Below the pieces are notes generated by a model. The model had not been told where the DNA came from. It did no database searches and saw only the letters and a program-made list of their open reading frames with translations. Shown piece by piece: positions 53,740 to 63,336 of a stretch of 64,000 nucleotides of DNA. The stretch comes from Dehalococcoidia bacterium. GTDB lineage: Bacteria > Chloroflexota > Dehalococcoidia > Lucifugimonadales > Lucifugimonadaceae. A program made the position numbers and the translations under genes. Location: assembly GCA_028285005.1 (NCBI GenBank), contig JANQQP010000019.1:151893-215892 (forward strand), in the 5' to 3' direction. Numbering within the stretch: the first letter of the stretch is position 1; every line of letters begins with the position of its first letter.

Positions 53740-55452
53740 CTAGCGCGAGCGTCGGCGGATCACAACTCTGCGAGATGGCTCACGGCCCGTGCTGGATGAT
53801 CCCAGGTTGTTCTTTGCGGCTAGACCATGCTGCAATCGGCGCACGTAGGACGACTGCGGCGAGAGTTCGATCTTCCGGATTCCGGAGATGACCTGCTCAA
53901 CAGCCTGTTGCGCCTCATCCAGGGCGATCTGGACGTTCTCGGCACCCTCACCAAACCGCCTGCCGTTCGATCGCCCGTTATCGGCTGAGCCGTTGTTAGA
54001 GCTGATTCCGTTCTGGCGTTCATTTGACCCGAACCGGCTCAAAAACTGCGTCACCTGCTCAGCCGTGGCCCGGCGCAGCACGTACACAGGCAGTCCGTCT
54101 CGTTCCGCCTTGCGAATCACCGTGGGCCTTCGGCTGTAGTGAGATTTAGTCGTCACGAAGATGTCAGCGTCGGACGCGTTGTCGACGACCTGTACCGGAG
54201 AATTGGTCTCGGCGATGAGAGATGCGATCATCGTCCGAGGCACTCCGAACGGATGAATTCTCACGGGCGCCGCCGGTGTCGGTGGCGGAGCGACGTTGTC
54301 CGCTGGGCCGGAGCTTGTACGGGACGCTCTGCGTCCGCCCGCTCCTGTGCGCCTCAGCGCCCCGCGACTTCGCCGCACATCCTCAACATCGAACTCAGCG
54401 GTACGGAATTCGTCCTCGACTTCCTGGTTCTCCTCGATGACGGACTCGACCGAGCCGTCCGGTCGCAACGTGCGAACTTCGATCGGCAGTCCGATTCCAC
54501 GCAACATTCGGTCGACACCTTTGCCAACATCGTGGATGACGCCGACCTGATTTCGCTCCCTGATCTCAACGACGACATCAAATGTCGGGTCATGGCTGCG
54601 CTCCATAACCGTCTTCTGAGTACGGCGCCGACGCGCCTCTATGTCGCCCAGGGTGACCGTCTGAGTCCCTCCAGCAAGGTCAGAGAGAGTCGGGTTGCTG
54701 ATGAGATTAGCGAGCGTGTTTCCGTGGGCGGTCGCTACCAGTTGGACCCCACGCTCGGCAATTGTCCTGGCCGCGAGCGCCTCCAGTTCCGTTCCCATCT
54801 CGTCGATGACGATGACTTCAGGAGTGTGGTTCTCAACCGCTTCGATCATCACCTTATGCTGCAAAGACGTGTTGGATACCTGGAGTCTTCGAGCATGGCC
54901 GATAGCCGGGTGAGGAACGTCGCCGTCTCCAGCGATCTCGTTCGATGTGTCGACAATCACCACGCGCTTGTCGTAGTCGTCTGCCAGCACCCGAGCGACT
55001 TCGCGAAGCATGGTCGTCTTGCCAACACCGGGCCGACCCAGCAGCAACACGCTGTGGCCCGTCTCGACCAGGTCTTGGATCAACCTGACGCTACCGAACA
55101 CCGCGCGGCCGACTCGGCAGGTAAGTCCGATAGGCTCACCGGCGCGGTTTCGTATTACTGAGATCCGGTGAAGGGTTCGCTCAATACCGGCGCGATTGTC
55201 GTCGCCAAAATGCCCGACACTCTCGACCACGCGATTGATCTCTGCGAGCGTGACTTCGTCATCTGAGAGTCTGATGAAGCCGTCAGGAAAGCGGGCTTCG
55301 GGCGAGCGGCCTAGATCGAGAACTACCTCGATCAGGGACGACACACGCGGGTTGGTTCGCAGGCCTTCAGCCACCCGCTCCGGCAGGACGGCGATGAAAG
55401 CATCCAGGTCGTCGACTATCTGTTCGTTCGGCTCTACCAGTTCTGCTGACAC
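53740..55452 (-). CDS. R3H-domain AAA-type ATPase (ycf45/SpoIIIAA-like)
   Basis: A 570-residue protein. Residues 110-260 form an ATPase: P-loop GRPGVGKTT (139-147), IVDTSNEIAGDGDVPHPAIG, Walker B VIVIDEMG (213-220), AARTIAERGVQLVATAHGNTL. A Glu/Arg-rich linker (about 330-390) leads to a second domain near TPAAPVRIHPFGVPRTMIASLIAE, and the C terminus has an R3H-like motif RKIELSPQSSYVRRLQHGLA. This combination matches the plastid/cyanobacterial ycf45 family and Chloroflexota proteins, which probably bind single-stranded nucleic acid. The role is unknown. SpoIIIAA similarity is restricted to the ATPase. Confidence 0.88.
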   Translation of the reverse strand: MSAELVEPNEQIVDDLDAFIAVLPERVAEGLRTNPRVSSLIEVVLDLGRSPEARFPDGFIRLSDDEVTLAEINRVVESVGHFGDDNRAGIERTLHRISVIRNRAGEPIGLTCRVGRAVFGSVRLIQDLVETGHSVLLLGRPGVGKTTMLREVARVLADDYDKRVVIVDTSNEIAGDGDVPHPAIGHARRLQVSNTSLQHKVMIEAVENHTPEVIVIDEMGTELEALAARTIAERGVQLVATAHGNTLANLISNPTLSDLAGGTQTVTLGDIEARRRRTQKTVMERSHDPTFDVVVEIRERNQVGVIHDVGKGVDRMLRGIGLPIEVRTLRPDGSVESVIEENQEVEDEFRTAEFDVEDVRRSRGALRRTGAGGRRASRTSSGPADNVAPPPTPAAPVRIHPFGVPRTMIASLIAETNSPVQVVDNASDADIFVTTKSHYSRRPTVIRKAERDGLPVYVLRRATAEQVTQFLSRFGSNERQNGISSNNGSADNGRSNGRRFGEGAENVQIALDEAQQAVEQVISGIRKIELSPQSSYVRRLQHGLAAKNNLGSSSTGREPSRRVVIRRRSR

Positions 55453-55490
55453 TCCTCGTTCAAGTCTGCGATTCGGGTGTTGCGGCAGGG

Positions 55491-56435
55491 CTAGCGCTCA
55501 ATCGCAACCATTCCGGGAACCGTTTCTCCCACCGGCACCACCAGTGTCTTCACCATTACATCGTAAGTTTCGTGCTGCGTAAACCCGATATCCGTGAGTG
55601 CAGGTCCCATGTTCTGCTGATAGGACGGGACCATTGTGAAGAGTCGATCTCCTACTACGACACCAACGGCAGCTGCAACCAATTCCTTGAGGGCAGATTC
55701 GTTCAGGTCGCGGGACATCATCGATATGAGAGTCCCGCCCGACACACCTGCCGCAGAGACATGAGCCTGCAGGCCGGTCGATTTTCCATCCTCAAGGCCC
55801 CAGTCCCGCCTTTTTCGCCCGGGCTTTTCGCTTGCGGACCTCCACTCATCGAACGTCTGGCCGATCTTCGTGCGGACTCCAATTGGCACGGCTGCACAAA
55901 ACAGCCTGTACAGCGCGTGCTCATCGGCCTCATCCAACAGTTTCATCCCGCCATCGGCTGCCCCTTCGCTTGAATGGAGACGTGAGTTCAGCGCTGGTTC
56001 CAGGCTGTAAAGAGTTTCTGTGCAGACTGGCTCGTATCCAGCTGAACGCGCGGCGTTGAAAATGTGGCTTTCTGACGGCAGGCGAAGGAATATTCGACGT
56101 GCGCCGGAAGTTCCTGCGGGGAAGGCCAGTTGATCCAGGACTTCGAGCAAGACGCCGTCATCTGTCCTGGTCACGTAGAGCTCGCTCAGTTCCCAGGCCA
56201 GCGGCCCTGACCGTTGGCCTGCCCGCAGAACGGCTTGTACTGAGGCACGTCGAGTCTTGACCCAGCAGCTTTGCCACGCCCGCGGAGAGAGGGCGATAGT
56301 CGTGTACTTGACGAGCGGGAAGCCTTTCCCGCCACCGGCAACGGCTCTAGATAGGGACCGCACTTCATCCGGTCCGGCCTTCTGCTTGAAACGCAGAAGC
56401 GCCGGCGAGTCGGTCGGATGAAGATGTCTGATCAT
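55491..56435 (-). CDS. Hypothetical protein, GNAT-like
   Basis: A 314-residue protein without a confident family. The first half resembles an acetyltransferase (IRHLHPTDSPALLRFK opening; SELYVTRTDDGVLLEVLDQLAFPAGTSGARRIFLRLPSES; AARSAGYEPVCTETLYSLE), and the second half may be a related domain (MKLLDEADEHALYRLFCAAVPIGVRTKIGQTFDEW; IGFTQHETYDVMVKTL). It appears to be a double GNAT fold lacking a clear acetyl-CoA loop. It is encoded between pdxT and the R3H ATPase, 38 bp from the latter, so perhaps in one operon. Confidence 0.65.
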   Translation of the reverse strand: MIRHLHPTDSPALLRFKQKAGPDEVRSLSRAVAGGGKGFPLVKYTTIALSPRAWQSCWVKTRRASVQAVLRAGQRSGPLAWELSELYVTRTDDGVLLEVLDQLAFPAGTSGARRIFLRLPSESHIFNAARSAGYEPVCTETLYSLEPALNSRLHSSEGAADGGMKLLDEADEHALYRLFCAAVPIGVRTKIGQTFDEWRSASEKPGRKRRDWGLEDGKSTGLQAHVSAAGVSGGTLISMMSRDLNESALKELVAAAVGVVVGDRLFTMVPSYQQNMGPALTDIGFTQHETYDVMVKTLVVPVGETVPGMVAIER

Positions 56436-56487
56436 CTAGGCTCCGTACACGCTCTCGTCCTGGCTAGTTGAAAAGCCCGATTTGACT

Positions 56488-57141
56488 TCACTTTTGGGGC
56501 CGAGCGGAAATCCGTTCTCTTGCCATTTCGACGAAGTACTCGTGTACTCGGCTGTCTTCGGTCAGTTCCGGGTGGAACGCAGTGGACAGCAGGTTTCCTG
56601 ACCTCACGGCTACTGGTATTCCATCACCGACTCGTGCCAACACTTCCACCTCGTCCCCGATACTTTCAACGATCGGGGCGCGGATGAAGACAGCCAGAAA
56701 CGGACCGCCTTCGATGCCGTCGAACTGAAGCGGCTCTTCGAAGCTGTCCACTTGCCTGCCGAACCAGTTGCGTGACACACATATGTCGATCAGGCCCAGC
56801 GGCTCGGGGTAGGAATCGGTCAATTCCCGAGCGATCACTATCATCCCGGCGCATGTGCCCCACAGAGCGGCGCCCCGGTCGACGAACGACCGCAACTCGT
56901 CGGCGAAACCGAAGAGATTGATCAGCCTCACGATCGTAGTGCTCTCGCCCCCGGGAATAACCAGGCCGTCTAGTTCCGCAAGCTGGGACGGCTTGCGGAC
57001 CTCAACGGCCTCGATGCCTAATCTCTCGAACATCTGGATATGCTCGATGAAATCTCCCTGGAGGGCGAGAACTCCTATCTTAGGCTGAGTAACTCCATCG
57101 GCTTCGCCGCTTTCGCGCTTGACCGAAGGTGTCTCTACCAA
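56488..57141 (-). CDS. pdxT: Pyridoxal 5'-phosphate synthase glutaminase subunit PdxT
   Basis: A 217-residue glutaminase: [32 protein letters not shown], the nucleophile Cys in [12 protein letters not shown], and [15 protein letters not shown] with the catalytic His/Glu. It supplies ammonia to PdxS for pyridoxal phosphate synthesis. It begins at TTG 57141 inside the end of pdxS, overlapping it by seven bases, so the two are translated together. The N-terminal extension of about 20 residues is longer than usual. Confidence 0.95.
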   Translation of the reverse strand: MVETPSVKRESGEADGVTQPKIGVLALQGDFIEHIQMFERLGIEAVEVRKPSQLAELDGLVIPGGESTTIVRLINLFGFADELRSFVDRGAALWGTCAGMIVIARELTDSYPEPLGLIDICVSRNWFGRQVDSFEEPLQFDGIEGGPFLAVFIRAPIVESIGDEVEVLARVGDGIPVAVRSGNLLSTAFHPELTEDSRVHEYFVEMARERISARPQK

Positions 57142-58091
57142 CCGCGGGTTTCCAGCCGTTGATCGTCAGGCAGCTTGTTCGCTTCCAGTCCGGCCATGGC
57201 GTCGCCGAGTCCACGAGAGATCTGGGCAAGCATGTCAGGATCGTTGTAGTGCGTTGTCGCCCTGACGATTGCGTCTGCCATCTTTGGCGGGTTCTCAGAC
57301 TTGAATATGCCTGATCCGACGAACACGCCTTCGACGCCGATCTGCATCATGAGCGCGGCATCGGCGGGTGTAGCGATGCCGCCGGCGGCGAAGTTGACTA
57401 CAGGAAGCTTGCCGGTCCGGTGAACCTCAAGAACGAGATCAAATGGAGCGCCTAGGTTCTTGGCCTCGGTCATCAGCTCTTCTTCGTCCATGTGCTGGAT
57501 CTTACGAATCTCACCGAGGACCTCACGAGCGTGAGTAACGGCGTTGACGATGTCGCCGGTGCCTGCTTCTCCCTTAGTGCGGATCATCGCTGCGCCCTCA
57601 CCAATTCTCCGGAGTGCCTCTCCGAGGTTGGTAGCACCGCAGACGAACGGCATCTTGAACTCCCACTTGTTGATGTGGAATGAGTTGTCAGCCGGCGTCA
57701 ACACTTCGGATTCGTCGCAGTAGTCGACCCCAAGAGCCTCCAGCAGCTGTGCCTCAACGAAGTGACCGATCCTGGCCTTAGCCATCACAGGAATGCTTAC
57801 CGCGTTGATGATCCCGTCGATCAGGTCGGGATCGGACATGCGGGCCACGCCGCCGTCACGGCGAATGTCTGAGGGGACACGCTCGAGCGCCATTACGGAA
57901 ACGGCACCGGCGTCTTCTGCGACCTTGGCTTGATCGGGAGTGACGACGTCCATGATCACGCCGCCCTTCAGCATCTGTGCGAGACCGGATTTCTCGCGCC
58001 AGTTGCCTACTTCTGGCTTTGAGCCTTCTTTCCACGTCTTGGCGTGGCTACCGTTGACCGCCTGAGCACCCGTAGTACCTGTCGAATCCAT
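57135..58091 (-). CDS. pdxS: Pyridoxal 5'-phosphate synthase subunit PdxS
   Basis: A 318-residue TIM-barrel enzyme that builds PLP from ribose-5-phosphate, glyceraldehyde-3-phosphate and PdxT-derived ammonia. The two catalytic lysines sit in [14 protein letters not shown] and [45 protein letters not shown] is also canonical. The ATG at 58091 is chosen because AAGGA stands seven bases upstream; ATG 58097 is too close. It is followed by overlapping pdxT. Confidence 0.97.
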   Translation of the reverse strand: MDSTGTTGAQAVNGSHAKTWKEGSKPEVGNWREKSGLAQMLKGGVIMDVVTPDQAKVAEDAGAVSVMALERVPSDIRRDGGVARMSDPDLIDGIINAVSIPVMAKARIGHFVEAQLLEALGVDYCDESEVLTPADNSFHINKWEFKMPFVCGATNLGEALRRIGEGAAMIRTKGEAGTGDIVNAVTHAREVLGEIRKIQHMDEEELMTEAKNLGAPFDLVLEVHRTGKLPVVNFAAGGIATPADAALMMQIGVEGVFVGSGIFKSENPPKMADAIVRATTHYNDPDMLAQISRGLGDAMAGLEANKLPDDQRLETRGW

Positions 58092-58266
58092 CGTCATGTC
58101 CTTTCGGCTTTTCTGAAGTAACCACTATCCCGCACCGATCGGTACGAGCCGGATTCCTGGCCCTTATCGAGCCTTCTCAAACGCAGAATCCGTAGTGACC
58201 GTGGCGGCGACACCGAACCCGCCCCACGGCTCTACCGAAGTCAAAGCGACCTCGGCATTCGGTGCA

Positions 58267-58293
58267 ATTATACGCCGGTTGAGGGGCCATCAA
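58267..58293 (-). promoter_or_regulatory. Candidate pdxST promoter
   Basis: On the minus strand a perfect TATAAT (58267-58272) lies 15 bp downstream of TTGATG (58288-58293; four of six). The spacing is short, but the -10 is exact. The leader to the pdxS ATG would be about 170 nt. No riboswitch could be recognised in it. Confidence 0.5.
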
Positions 58294-58379
58294 GTTCGAT
58301 CAGATACCTCGATCTAGTGAGCCATCGGTCTCGGTCGGTCGAGTTCACAGGCGCCACGGGCGATTGATATGGTCGGCCT

Positions 58380-59219
58380 ATGCCAACTGCGAATCTGAGC
58401 CTGGCGAACGTGTATTACGAATCTGCCGGTCACGGGCCGCCGTTGCTATTCGCACACGGGGCTGGCGGAAACGCGCTCTCCTGGTGGCAACAGACTGCGT
58501 TCTTTGGCGCACGCTATCGGTGCATCACCTTCGATCATCCAGGATTTCGCCACTCGAAGTGGGACGTGGCAGACGGGAGTCCCAATGCGATCTATGGAGA
58601 TGTCCTTAAAGAGCTGCTCGACCATCTCGAGCTTGAGCAAGTGGGCCTGGTCGCCCAGTCGATGGGAGGTTGGACCTGCCTCCGCTTCGCAATCGATAAT
58701 CCTGACCGTGTAGCCTCGCTGGTGATGGCGGCAAGCGATGGCGGCCTGTACTTGCCGGACAGGGCGAGTTACTCAGCCCAGGAACGTAACCTGGTCGAAA
58801 TTCGTGCTGCGTGGCAAGCTCGACTGCCGGGTAGTTTCCATCCCGCAGCCGGCGAACGAATGTTGCAGGAACAGCCGGACTTGCATGAGATGTATGTGCA
58901 GATCGGCGAGCAAAACGACTCTGTCTCGTATCGGGGCTGGGGACAGATCAAGCCGTCTGAGCTAGATCAACTGGAGTGCTCAGTAATGTTGATCTCCGGT
59001 GACGAGGACCCGGTCTGCCCGCCCGAGCGGATCGCTGCTTTGAGCGAAACGCTAGGGGATTCGAAGCTGGTCGCGGTACCGCGGGCCGGTCACTCGGTGT
59101 ACTTCGAACGTGCTGACCTGTTCAATCGTATGGTGGACGAGTTCCTCGGCGAGACCTACCCGTCCGGATCGGATAAGCAGACAATCATGCAGAGTTTCGC
59201 CAACCCTGCCCACGACTAA
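58380..59219 (+). CDS. Alpha/beta-fold hydrolase
   Basis: A 279-residue hydrolase. The oxyanion loop is LLFAHGAGGNALSW, the nucleophile elbow AQSMGGW (Ser about residue 99), the acid loop MLISGDEDPVCPP and the His in RAGHSVYFER. The cap region (about 130-195) is helical. It would hydrolyse an ester, lactone or C-C bond; the substrate is unknown. It is divergent from pdxS across 288 bp and lies 14 bp upstream of the phosphofructokinase gene, so likely cotranscribed. Confidence 0.88.
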   Translation: MPTANLSLANVYYESAGHGPPLLFAHGAGGNALSWWQQTAFFGARYRCITFDHPGFRHSKWDVADGSPNAIYGDVLKELLDHLELEQVGLVAQSMGGWTCLRFAIDNPDRVASLVMAASDGGLYLPDRASYSAQERNLVEIRAAWQARLPGSFHPAAGERMLQEQPDLHEMYVQIGEQNDSVSYRGWGQIKPSELDQLECSVMLISGDEDPVCPPERIAALSETLGDSKLVAVPRAGHSVYFERADLFNRMVDEFLGETYPSGSDKQTIMQSFANPAHD

Positions 59220-59233
59220 ACGCGGAGACAGAT

Positions 59234-60274
59234 ATGGGATCTATCGGGATCATGACCTGCGGAGGCGACTGCCCGGGGCTAAACGCCGCAATCCGAGGCG
59301 CAGTCTTTAGAGCTTCCGAGCGAGGGACATCGGTCGTCGGGATCCTCGACGGCTTCGAAGGGCTCGCCCAGGACAGAACCATAGAGCTGACGAGAGGCAA
59401 CACCTGGGACATATTGGGCAGAGGCGGCTCAATTCTTGGTTGCTCAGGCGAGAACCCTTTCAGAGACGATCAGGCCGCGGCTGACGCTGCCGTCGATACT
59501 TTCAAGAAGCACGATCTCGATGGCGTGATCGTTGTCGGCGGCAATAGCTCAATGAGTACTGCGCTGCGGGCAGAGGAGCGAGGGATACCGATAGTTGGCG
59601 TGCCTAAGACGATCGACAACGATGTCGAGGGCACCGATATCACGATCGGGTTCGACACAGCCGTGCAGACGGCTACTGAGGCGATAGACAGGCTTCGCAC
59701 GACCGCCGAATCTCACGACCGCGTCATGATCATCGAGACGATGGGCAGGGACTTCGGGTGGATCGCGGTGGCGGCCGGAATCGCTGGTGGCGCGGATTTT
59801 GTCCTCACTCCTGAGGAGCCGGTAGATGTGGCGGATGTCGCGAAATCGGTGAAGTCCAGGCAGGAGAAAGGCTTTGAGTTCGCCATCATCGTGATAGGCG
59901 AAGGGGCAAAGTTCAAAGGCGAGGATAAGCAGTACGGCGAGCGGCCGCCGGGCGACCGGTACATGCATCTCAGCGGGGTCGGCAAAGAGCTAGCCGACCG
60001 GTTGGAGCAGATCGAGCCTCTCAGGTGGAAGCTAACCGTTACCGTCATAGGGCACCTGCAGCGGGGCGGACCACCAACTTCGACGGACCGCATTCTTGCG
60101 AGTCGGTTCGGGTTGAGAGCCGTCGACGCAATGCTCGATGGCAAGCACGGGAACATGGTGGCCGTGCGTGGCGGCCGAATCACACTGACGCCGTTAACTG
60201 AGGTCGCCGGAAAGCTGAAAGCGGTCGATAAAGAGCTGCTGGATGACGTGCGAACTTTTGCCGCAACGATCTAG
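59234..60274 (+). CDS. 6-phosphofructokinase family protein with unusual phosphoryl-donor residues
   Basis: A 346-residue PfkA-fold enzyme: IGIMTCGGDCPGLNAAIRG at the start, catalytic PKTIDND (124-130), the MGRDFGWIAVAAGIAGGADFV block, and GHLQRGGPPTSTDRILASRFG. It phosphorylates fructose-6-phosphate in glycolysis. In ATP-dependent enzymes the donor site reads GGDGS and PGTIDND, in PPi-dependent ones GGDD and PKTIDND. Here the first is GGNSSM (102-107) and the second PKTIDND, so the donor is not predictable. The family assignment is secure, the donor is not. Confidence 0.93.
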   Translation: MGSIGIMTCGGDCPGLNAAIRGAVFRASERGTSVVGILDGFEGLAQDRTIELTRGNTWDILGRGGSILGCSGENPFRDDQAAADAAVDTFKKHDLDGVIVVGGNSSMSTALRAEERGIPIVGVPKTIDNDVEGTDITIGFDTAVQTATEAIDRLRTTAESHDRVMIIETMGRDFGWIAVAAGIAGGADFVLTPEEPVDVADVAKSVKSRQEKGFEFAIIVIGEGAKFKGEDKQYGERPPGDRYMHLSGVGKELADRLEQIEPLRWKLTVTVIGHLQRGGPPTSTDRILASRFGLRAVDAMLDGKHGNMVAVRGGRITLTPLTEVAGKLKAVDKELLDDVRTFAATI

Positions 60275-60299
60275 CTGTTCGCAGTACGGCTGAAGGCGG

Positions 60300-60319
60300 A
60301 AAACGTGACGAATGTCACG
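60300..60319 (-). terminator. Rho-independent terminator after tRNA-Ile
   Basis: On the minus strand CGTGAC (60319-60314) and GTCACG (60309-60304) form a perfect 6-bp stem with an ATTC tetraloop, followed by TTTT (60303-60300). It lies 40 bp after the tRNA-Ile 3' end. It also abuts the pfk stop on the other strand, 26 bp away. Confidence 0.65.
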
Positions 60320-60358
60320 GGCGTTTGGGCCTGTCGCGTGAGCGAAAATGGGGAGAGT

Positions 60359-60435
60359 TGGTGGGCCCGGGAAGACTCGAACTTCCGACCTCTACTTTAT
60401 CAGAGTAGCGCTCTAACCGGCTGAGCTACGGGCCC
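60359..60435 (-). tRNA. tRNA-Ile (GAT)
   Basis: On the minus strand: acceptor GGGCCCG with CGGGCCC, D arm GCTCAGCCGGTTAGAGC, anticodon loop CTGATAA on stem CTACT/AGTAG (anticodon GAT), T arm CGGAAGTTCGAGTCTTCC. Discriminator A and an encoded CCA (60359-60361) end it. It is 77 nt and without an intron. It is not inside an rRNA spacer. Confidence 0.97.
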
Positions 60436-60506
60436 CTGGAAATGTCGAGATGCCAAGCGTTTGGACGCGAGCGCTCGATCATGTGGATCGCCAATCGGGG
60501 TGACTC

Positions 60507-60914
60507 TCAGACGCAGTCCCTGCGTCCAAGGTCAGGTAATTCTACAACGAGTTCAACCGGGGTGTTTCTCGCCACCACAAGAACAAGGTTCTCGTCCGCA
60601 GACGTGTTCACCGGCTGATGTGTGGAGTTCGGCGGCACATAGATGAAGTCACCAGCCGTTATGGCGTCCTGCTGCTCAAGATCTGGTCCCGACAGAAACT
60701 GCCCTTCTCCACTAACCACGTAGATCGCTGACTCACAGTTCGTGTGGTAGTGAGTAGTGGAGCATCGGCCGGGCGGCACCGTTGCGATCGCCAGGTGAAT
60801 TCCAGTGGAGCCGGTGAGGGCTTCCGAAACGCCGGCTAGCCGAGTCATTGCGCCGGAGTTGATCTCAACTTCGGTCTGATCACCGGGTATAACTTTGCAA
60901 GTCAGATTGCTCAT
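60507..60914 (-). CDS. Cupin-domain protein
   Basis: A 135-residue single-domain cupin. Motif 1 is visible as GRCSTTHYHTNCESAIYVVSGEGQF (two His and a Glu available for metal) and motif 2 as AGDFIYVPPNSTHQPVN (His). It resembles small metal-binding cupins related to sugar-isomerase or dioxygenase folds. The reaction is unknown. It lies alone between tRNA-Ile and the O-antigen-ligase-like gene. Confidence 0.88.
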   Translation of the reverse strand: MSNLTCKVIPGDQTEVEINSGAMTRLAGVSEALTGSTGIHLAIATVPPGRCSTTHYHTNCESAIYVVSGEGQFLSGPDLEQQDAITAGDFIYVPPNSTHQPVNTSADENLVLVVARNTPVELVVELPDLGRRDCV

Positions 60915-60990
60915 TGTTCGCTCGCGCTCACCAAATCTACAAGCATAAATATGTTCCAGTTACATCTCGTTCAGACTACTAAAGCCGAAA

Positions 60991-63336
60991 CTAAACGCTA
61001 GTCGATCCTAATTCGATGGCTGCTTCGCGATGAAACTCAGCATTTTCGTCGTCGCCCATATCTTCGTATATCTTGACAAGATCTTCATGCGCCAGTCGCG
61101 CGAAGATAGATTCTGGCGATTTGTCAATTGCGGTTTCATGAGCCGCGATCGCCTCTGTCTGCCTGTCGAGCCGTGCAAGAGCGACGCCTCTGACCCAATA
61201 TGGAGACGGCAGAGGTTCCGTTTGAGCTTCGAGTTCAATCGCCCTATCGGCTATCGCGAGACTCTGCTCAAACTGGCGGGCTGAGGCGTAGGCATTCGCA
61301 ACCACGGAAATCACGCGTGCCTCGTTTGGAAACTGCTTTGCCAGGTCCTCGTATCGGAGAATCATCTCATCTCCAAAACCTTCAAGGCCGAGTTCGAAGA
61401 GCAGTGCCGCAGTCTCGGCCATAAGGATTCTTGTTCTAAAGGCGAGGGGATTACGTTCATGGAAATCCAGAAGCAGCGTGTAGGCTCGCTCGGCCAGTGG
61501 TAGAGCCTGCTCGATATCACCTGACCCACTTAGTGATCGTGCATCCTCGACCAGTAGCTGAACGGGGAATATCGTGAAGTGTTCGACTTGCGGCGCTGTA
61601 TCTCGAGCATCAACATACGTATCGAAAAGCTCGGTTCTGGTTTCGACCAGTTTCGGTGCGAACACAGTCCGGCTAGCACGGAGTATCTGTACATCGCTCA
61701 GAGTGAATATCAATATGGCCACAATCAGTGCCACTAGGCCAAAGAAAAATGGTATTGCACTGAGTGTTGGAGAGATACCCAACTGACTGCTATTAGCTCT
61801 AGGTTGGTTTTTGATACGACCTTCTGGTTCTACACCATCGGTAATAAGCTTCCTGTGGCCAACAACGTGCCTGTACAACACAACCAGCAGGCCAATTAGC
61901 ACCCACGAGGTCAATAGATCTGATACGCGGCCGACTCCGCTCAACTGCTCCGCGGCCGTTCCAGCCAAGGCGCCAGTGACCGCGATGAATAGCACGAGGA
62001 CCGCACGGTTCTCAGCAGAGCGGGCTCTAAACAGCATCTTCCCGGTCAGGAACAACAGCCAGGCAGCCAGGCCAATGATCGTGAGGAATGTTATGAGCCC
62101 AATCCATCCTTGCTCCGCTAAAACGTGGAGGATCCGGTTGTGGGCATGATCCACGATTTCCAGCGTGGACCTGGGGCGAGCGACCAGTGAGCTGGCGTAG
62201 CGCAACATGTCGGGCCCTAGACCAAAAAGAGGCCGAAGCGCACGGGCTATTCCCTCGTCCTCCTGGAACGTCTCCCAGTTAGTCGAAATCTCAAGCACAT
62301 CACCCCAGATCTCACTGCGTCCTCGGAGACCTCCCTGGATACCCGCGCCCGCATTCTGCTCTGCCAACGCGCTCAGTTCACCGCTGAACTGAACCGCCCT
62401 TGCGCCTTGCCCAGTGCCACTGGGGATCAGTATTACGACAATCGCGATGGTGATCCCTGCCGCTAAAACACCGGCAACAGAAGCTATCTGTCGTCGACTC
62501 ATCAACAACAAGGTGGCGAAGCCCATTGCGGAAATACCACCGACCAAGCCCACCAGTGGACCTCGAGAGCCAGTGAACCACATAGCAGCTAGCTGGAGTC
62601 CTGTAGCAACGGCCAATAGCAGGAGAACTCTCCAGTTTTTGCGGGCTCGTTCGTGACTCGCCATCGCCAGCGTGATCGGGATGCTGATCGATAGGTAGGC
62701 ACCGAAATAGATAGGGTTACCAAATGTCGCCAGTACACGGTCTGGTTGCTCGACCACGGCGATCGGGTCGAAGTCGAAGTGCTGCGAAGTTCCGTAGATC
62801 GAAGCGAGAGTACCTACGAATACGATCAGGCCGAGAATCCGCCAGACCTGAGCGGCGGTTCTGACTTTCGTAACGATGGCCAGCAAGATGACCATCATCG
62901 ATAGGAACGTGTACAGGCTGTACCCGCTGATGCCGGGTGTGACACTCCAGAGGCTGTAGAAAGGCAGCTGGGATAGCGCGGTGGAGATGATGTACACGAA
63001 CACGAACAGCCCGATCGCTCCAAGAAGCAGGTTTGATCGGTCTGCGCGCAGCCAGGCGCCAACATCTATGCTGCCCGGATTATCACCACGTCTCCTGGCG
63101 ATCACATAGTTATTAGTTATGTCCGCGACTAGCAGTACAAAAGTGGCAAGTCCGAAGAAGTGAACCGCATAACTCTTCGTCTCTTCAAAGGTCACCAGCG
63201 AGTTGCTGTAGGAGAACAGGAGCGGAACCATGCCGAGCGCTCCCAGCCACATAGCCTCAAACCAGAACTCTATCCTGCCGGCAAATGACCAATCGATCGT
63301 TTTTATCCGATCACGGGTCTGCGCCATCGAGGCCAA
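60991..63336 (-). CDS. O-antigen ligase/polymerase-like (Wzy_C) membrane protein with C-terminal TPR repeats
   Basis: A 781-residue membrane protein. About 12 hydrophobic helices occupy residues 30-560; the Wzy_C signature HAHNRILHVLAEQGWIGLITFL (near residue 395) and the long periplasmic loop before it (RGRSEIWGDVLEISTNWETF) are recognisable. Residues 590-781 are soluble and helical with TPR-like pairs (QALPLAERAYTLLLDF; QFEQSLAIADRAIELEAQTEPLPS; RQTEAIAAHETAIDKSPESIFARLAH). Such proteins polymerise or attach surface polysaccharide. TTG 63336 has AGGAG nine bases upstream; ATG 63327 is also in frame. No other polysaccharide gene is adjacent. Confidence 0.85.
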   Translation of the reverse strand: MASMAQTRDRIKTIDWSFAGRIEFWFEAMWLGALGMVPLLFSYSNSLVTFEETKSYAVHFFGLATFVLLVADITNNYVIARRRGDNPGSIDVGAWLRADRSNLLLGAIGLFVFVYIISTALSQLPFYSLWSVTPGISGYSLYTFLSMMVILLAIVTKVRTAAQVWRILGLIVFVGTLASIYGTSQHFDFDPIAVVEQPDRVLATFGNPIYFGAYLSISIPITLAMASHERARKNWRVLLLLAVATGLQLAAMWFTGSRGPLVGLVGGISAMGFATLLLMSRRQIASVAGVLAAGITIAIVVILIPSGTGQGARAVQFSGELSALAEQNAGAGIQGGLRGRSEIWGDVLEISTNWETFQEDEGIARALRPLFGLGPDMLRYASSLVARPRSTLEIVDHAHNRILHVLAEQGWIGLITFLTIIGLAAWLLFLTGKMLFRARSAENRAVLVLFIAVTGALAGTAAEQLSGVGRVSDLLTSWVLIGLLVVLYRHVVGHRKLITDGVEPEGRIKNQPRANSSQLGISPTLSAIPFFFGLVALIVAILIFTLSDVQILRASRTVFAPKLVETRTELFDTYVDARDTAPQVEHFTIFPVQLLVEDARSLSGSGDIEQALPLAERAYTLLLDFHERNPLAFRTRILMAETAALLFELGLEGFGDEMILRYEDLAKQFPNEARVISVVANAYASARQFEQSLAIADRAIELEAQTEPLPSPYWVRGVALARLDRQTEAIAAHETAIDKSPESIFARLAHEDLVKIYEDMGDDENAEFHREAAIELGSTSV

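Noticed and set aside
54139..55161. Plus-strand open frame of 340 codons
   Set aside because: It is exactly antisense to the conserved ATPase of the R3H protein; composition is that of a shadow frame in GC-rich DNA.
53740..55452. Sporulation protein SpoIIIAA
   Set aside because: Only the ATPase domain is alike; the C-terminal R3H domain and context (tmk, pdxST) fit the ycf45-type family and nothing here indicates sporulation.
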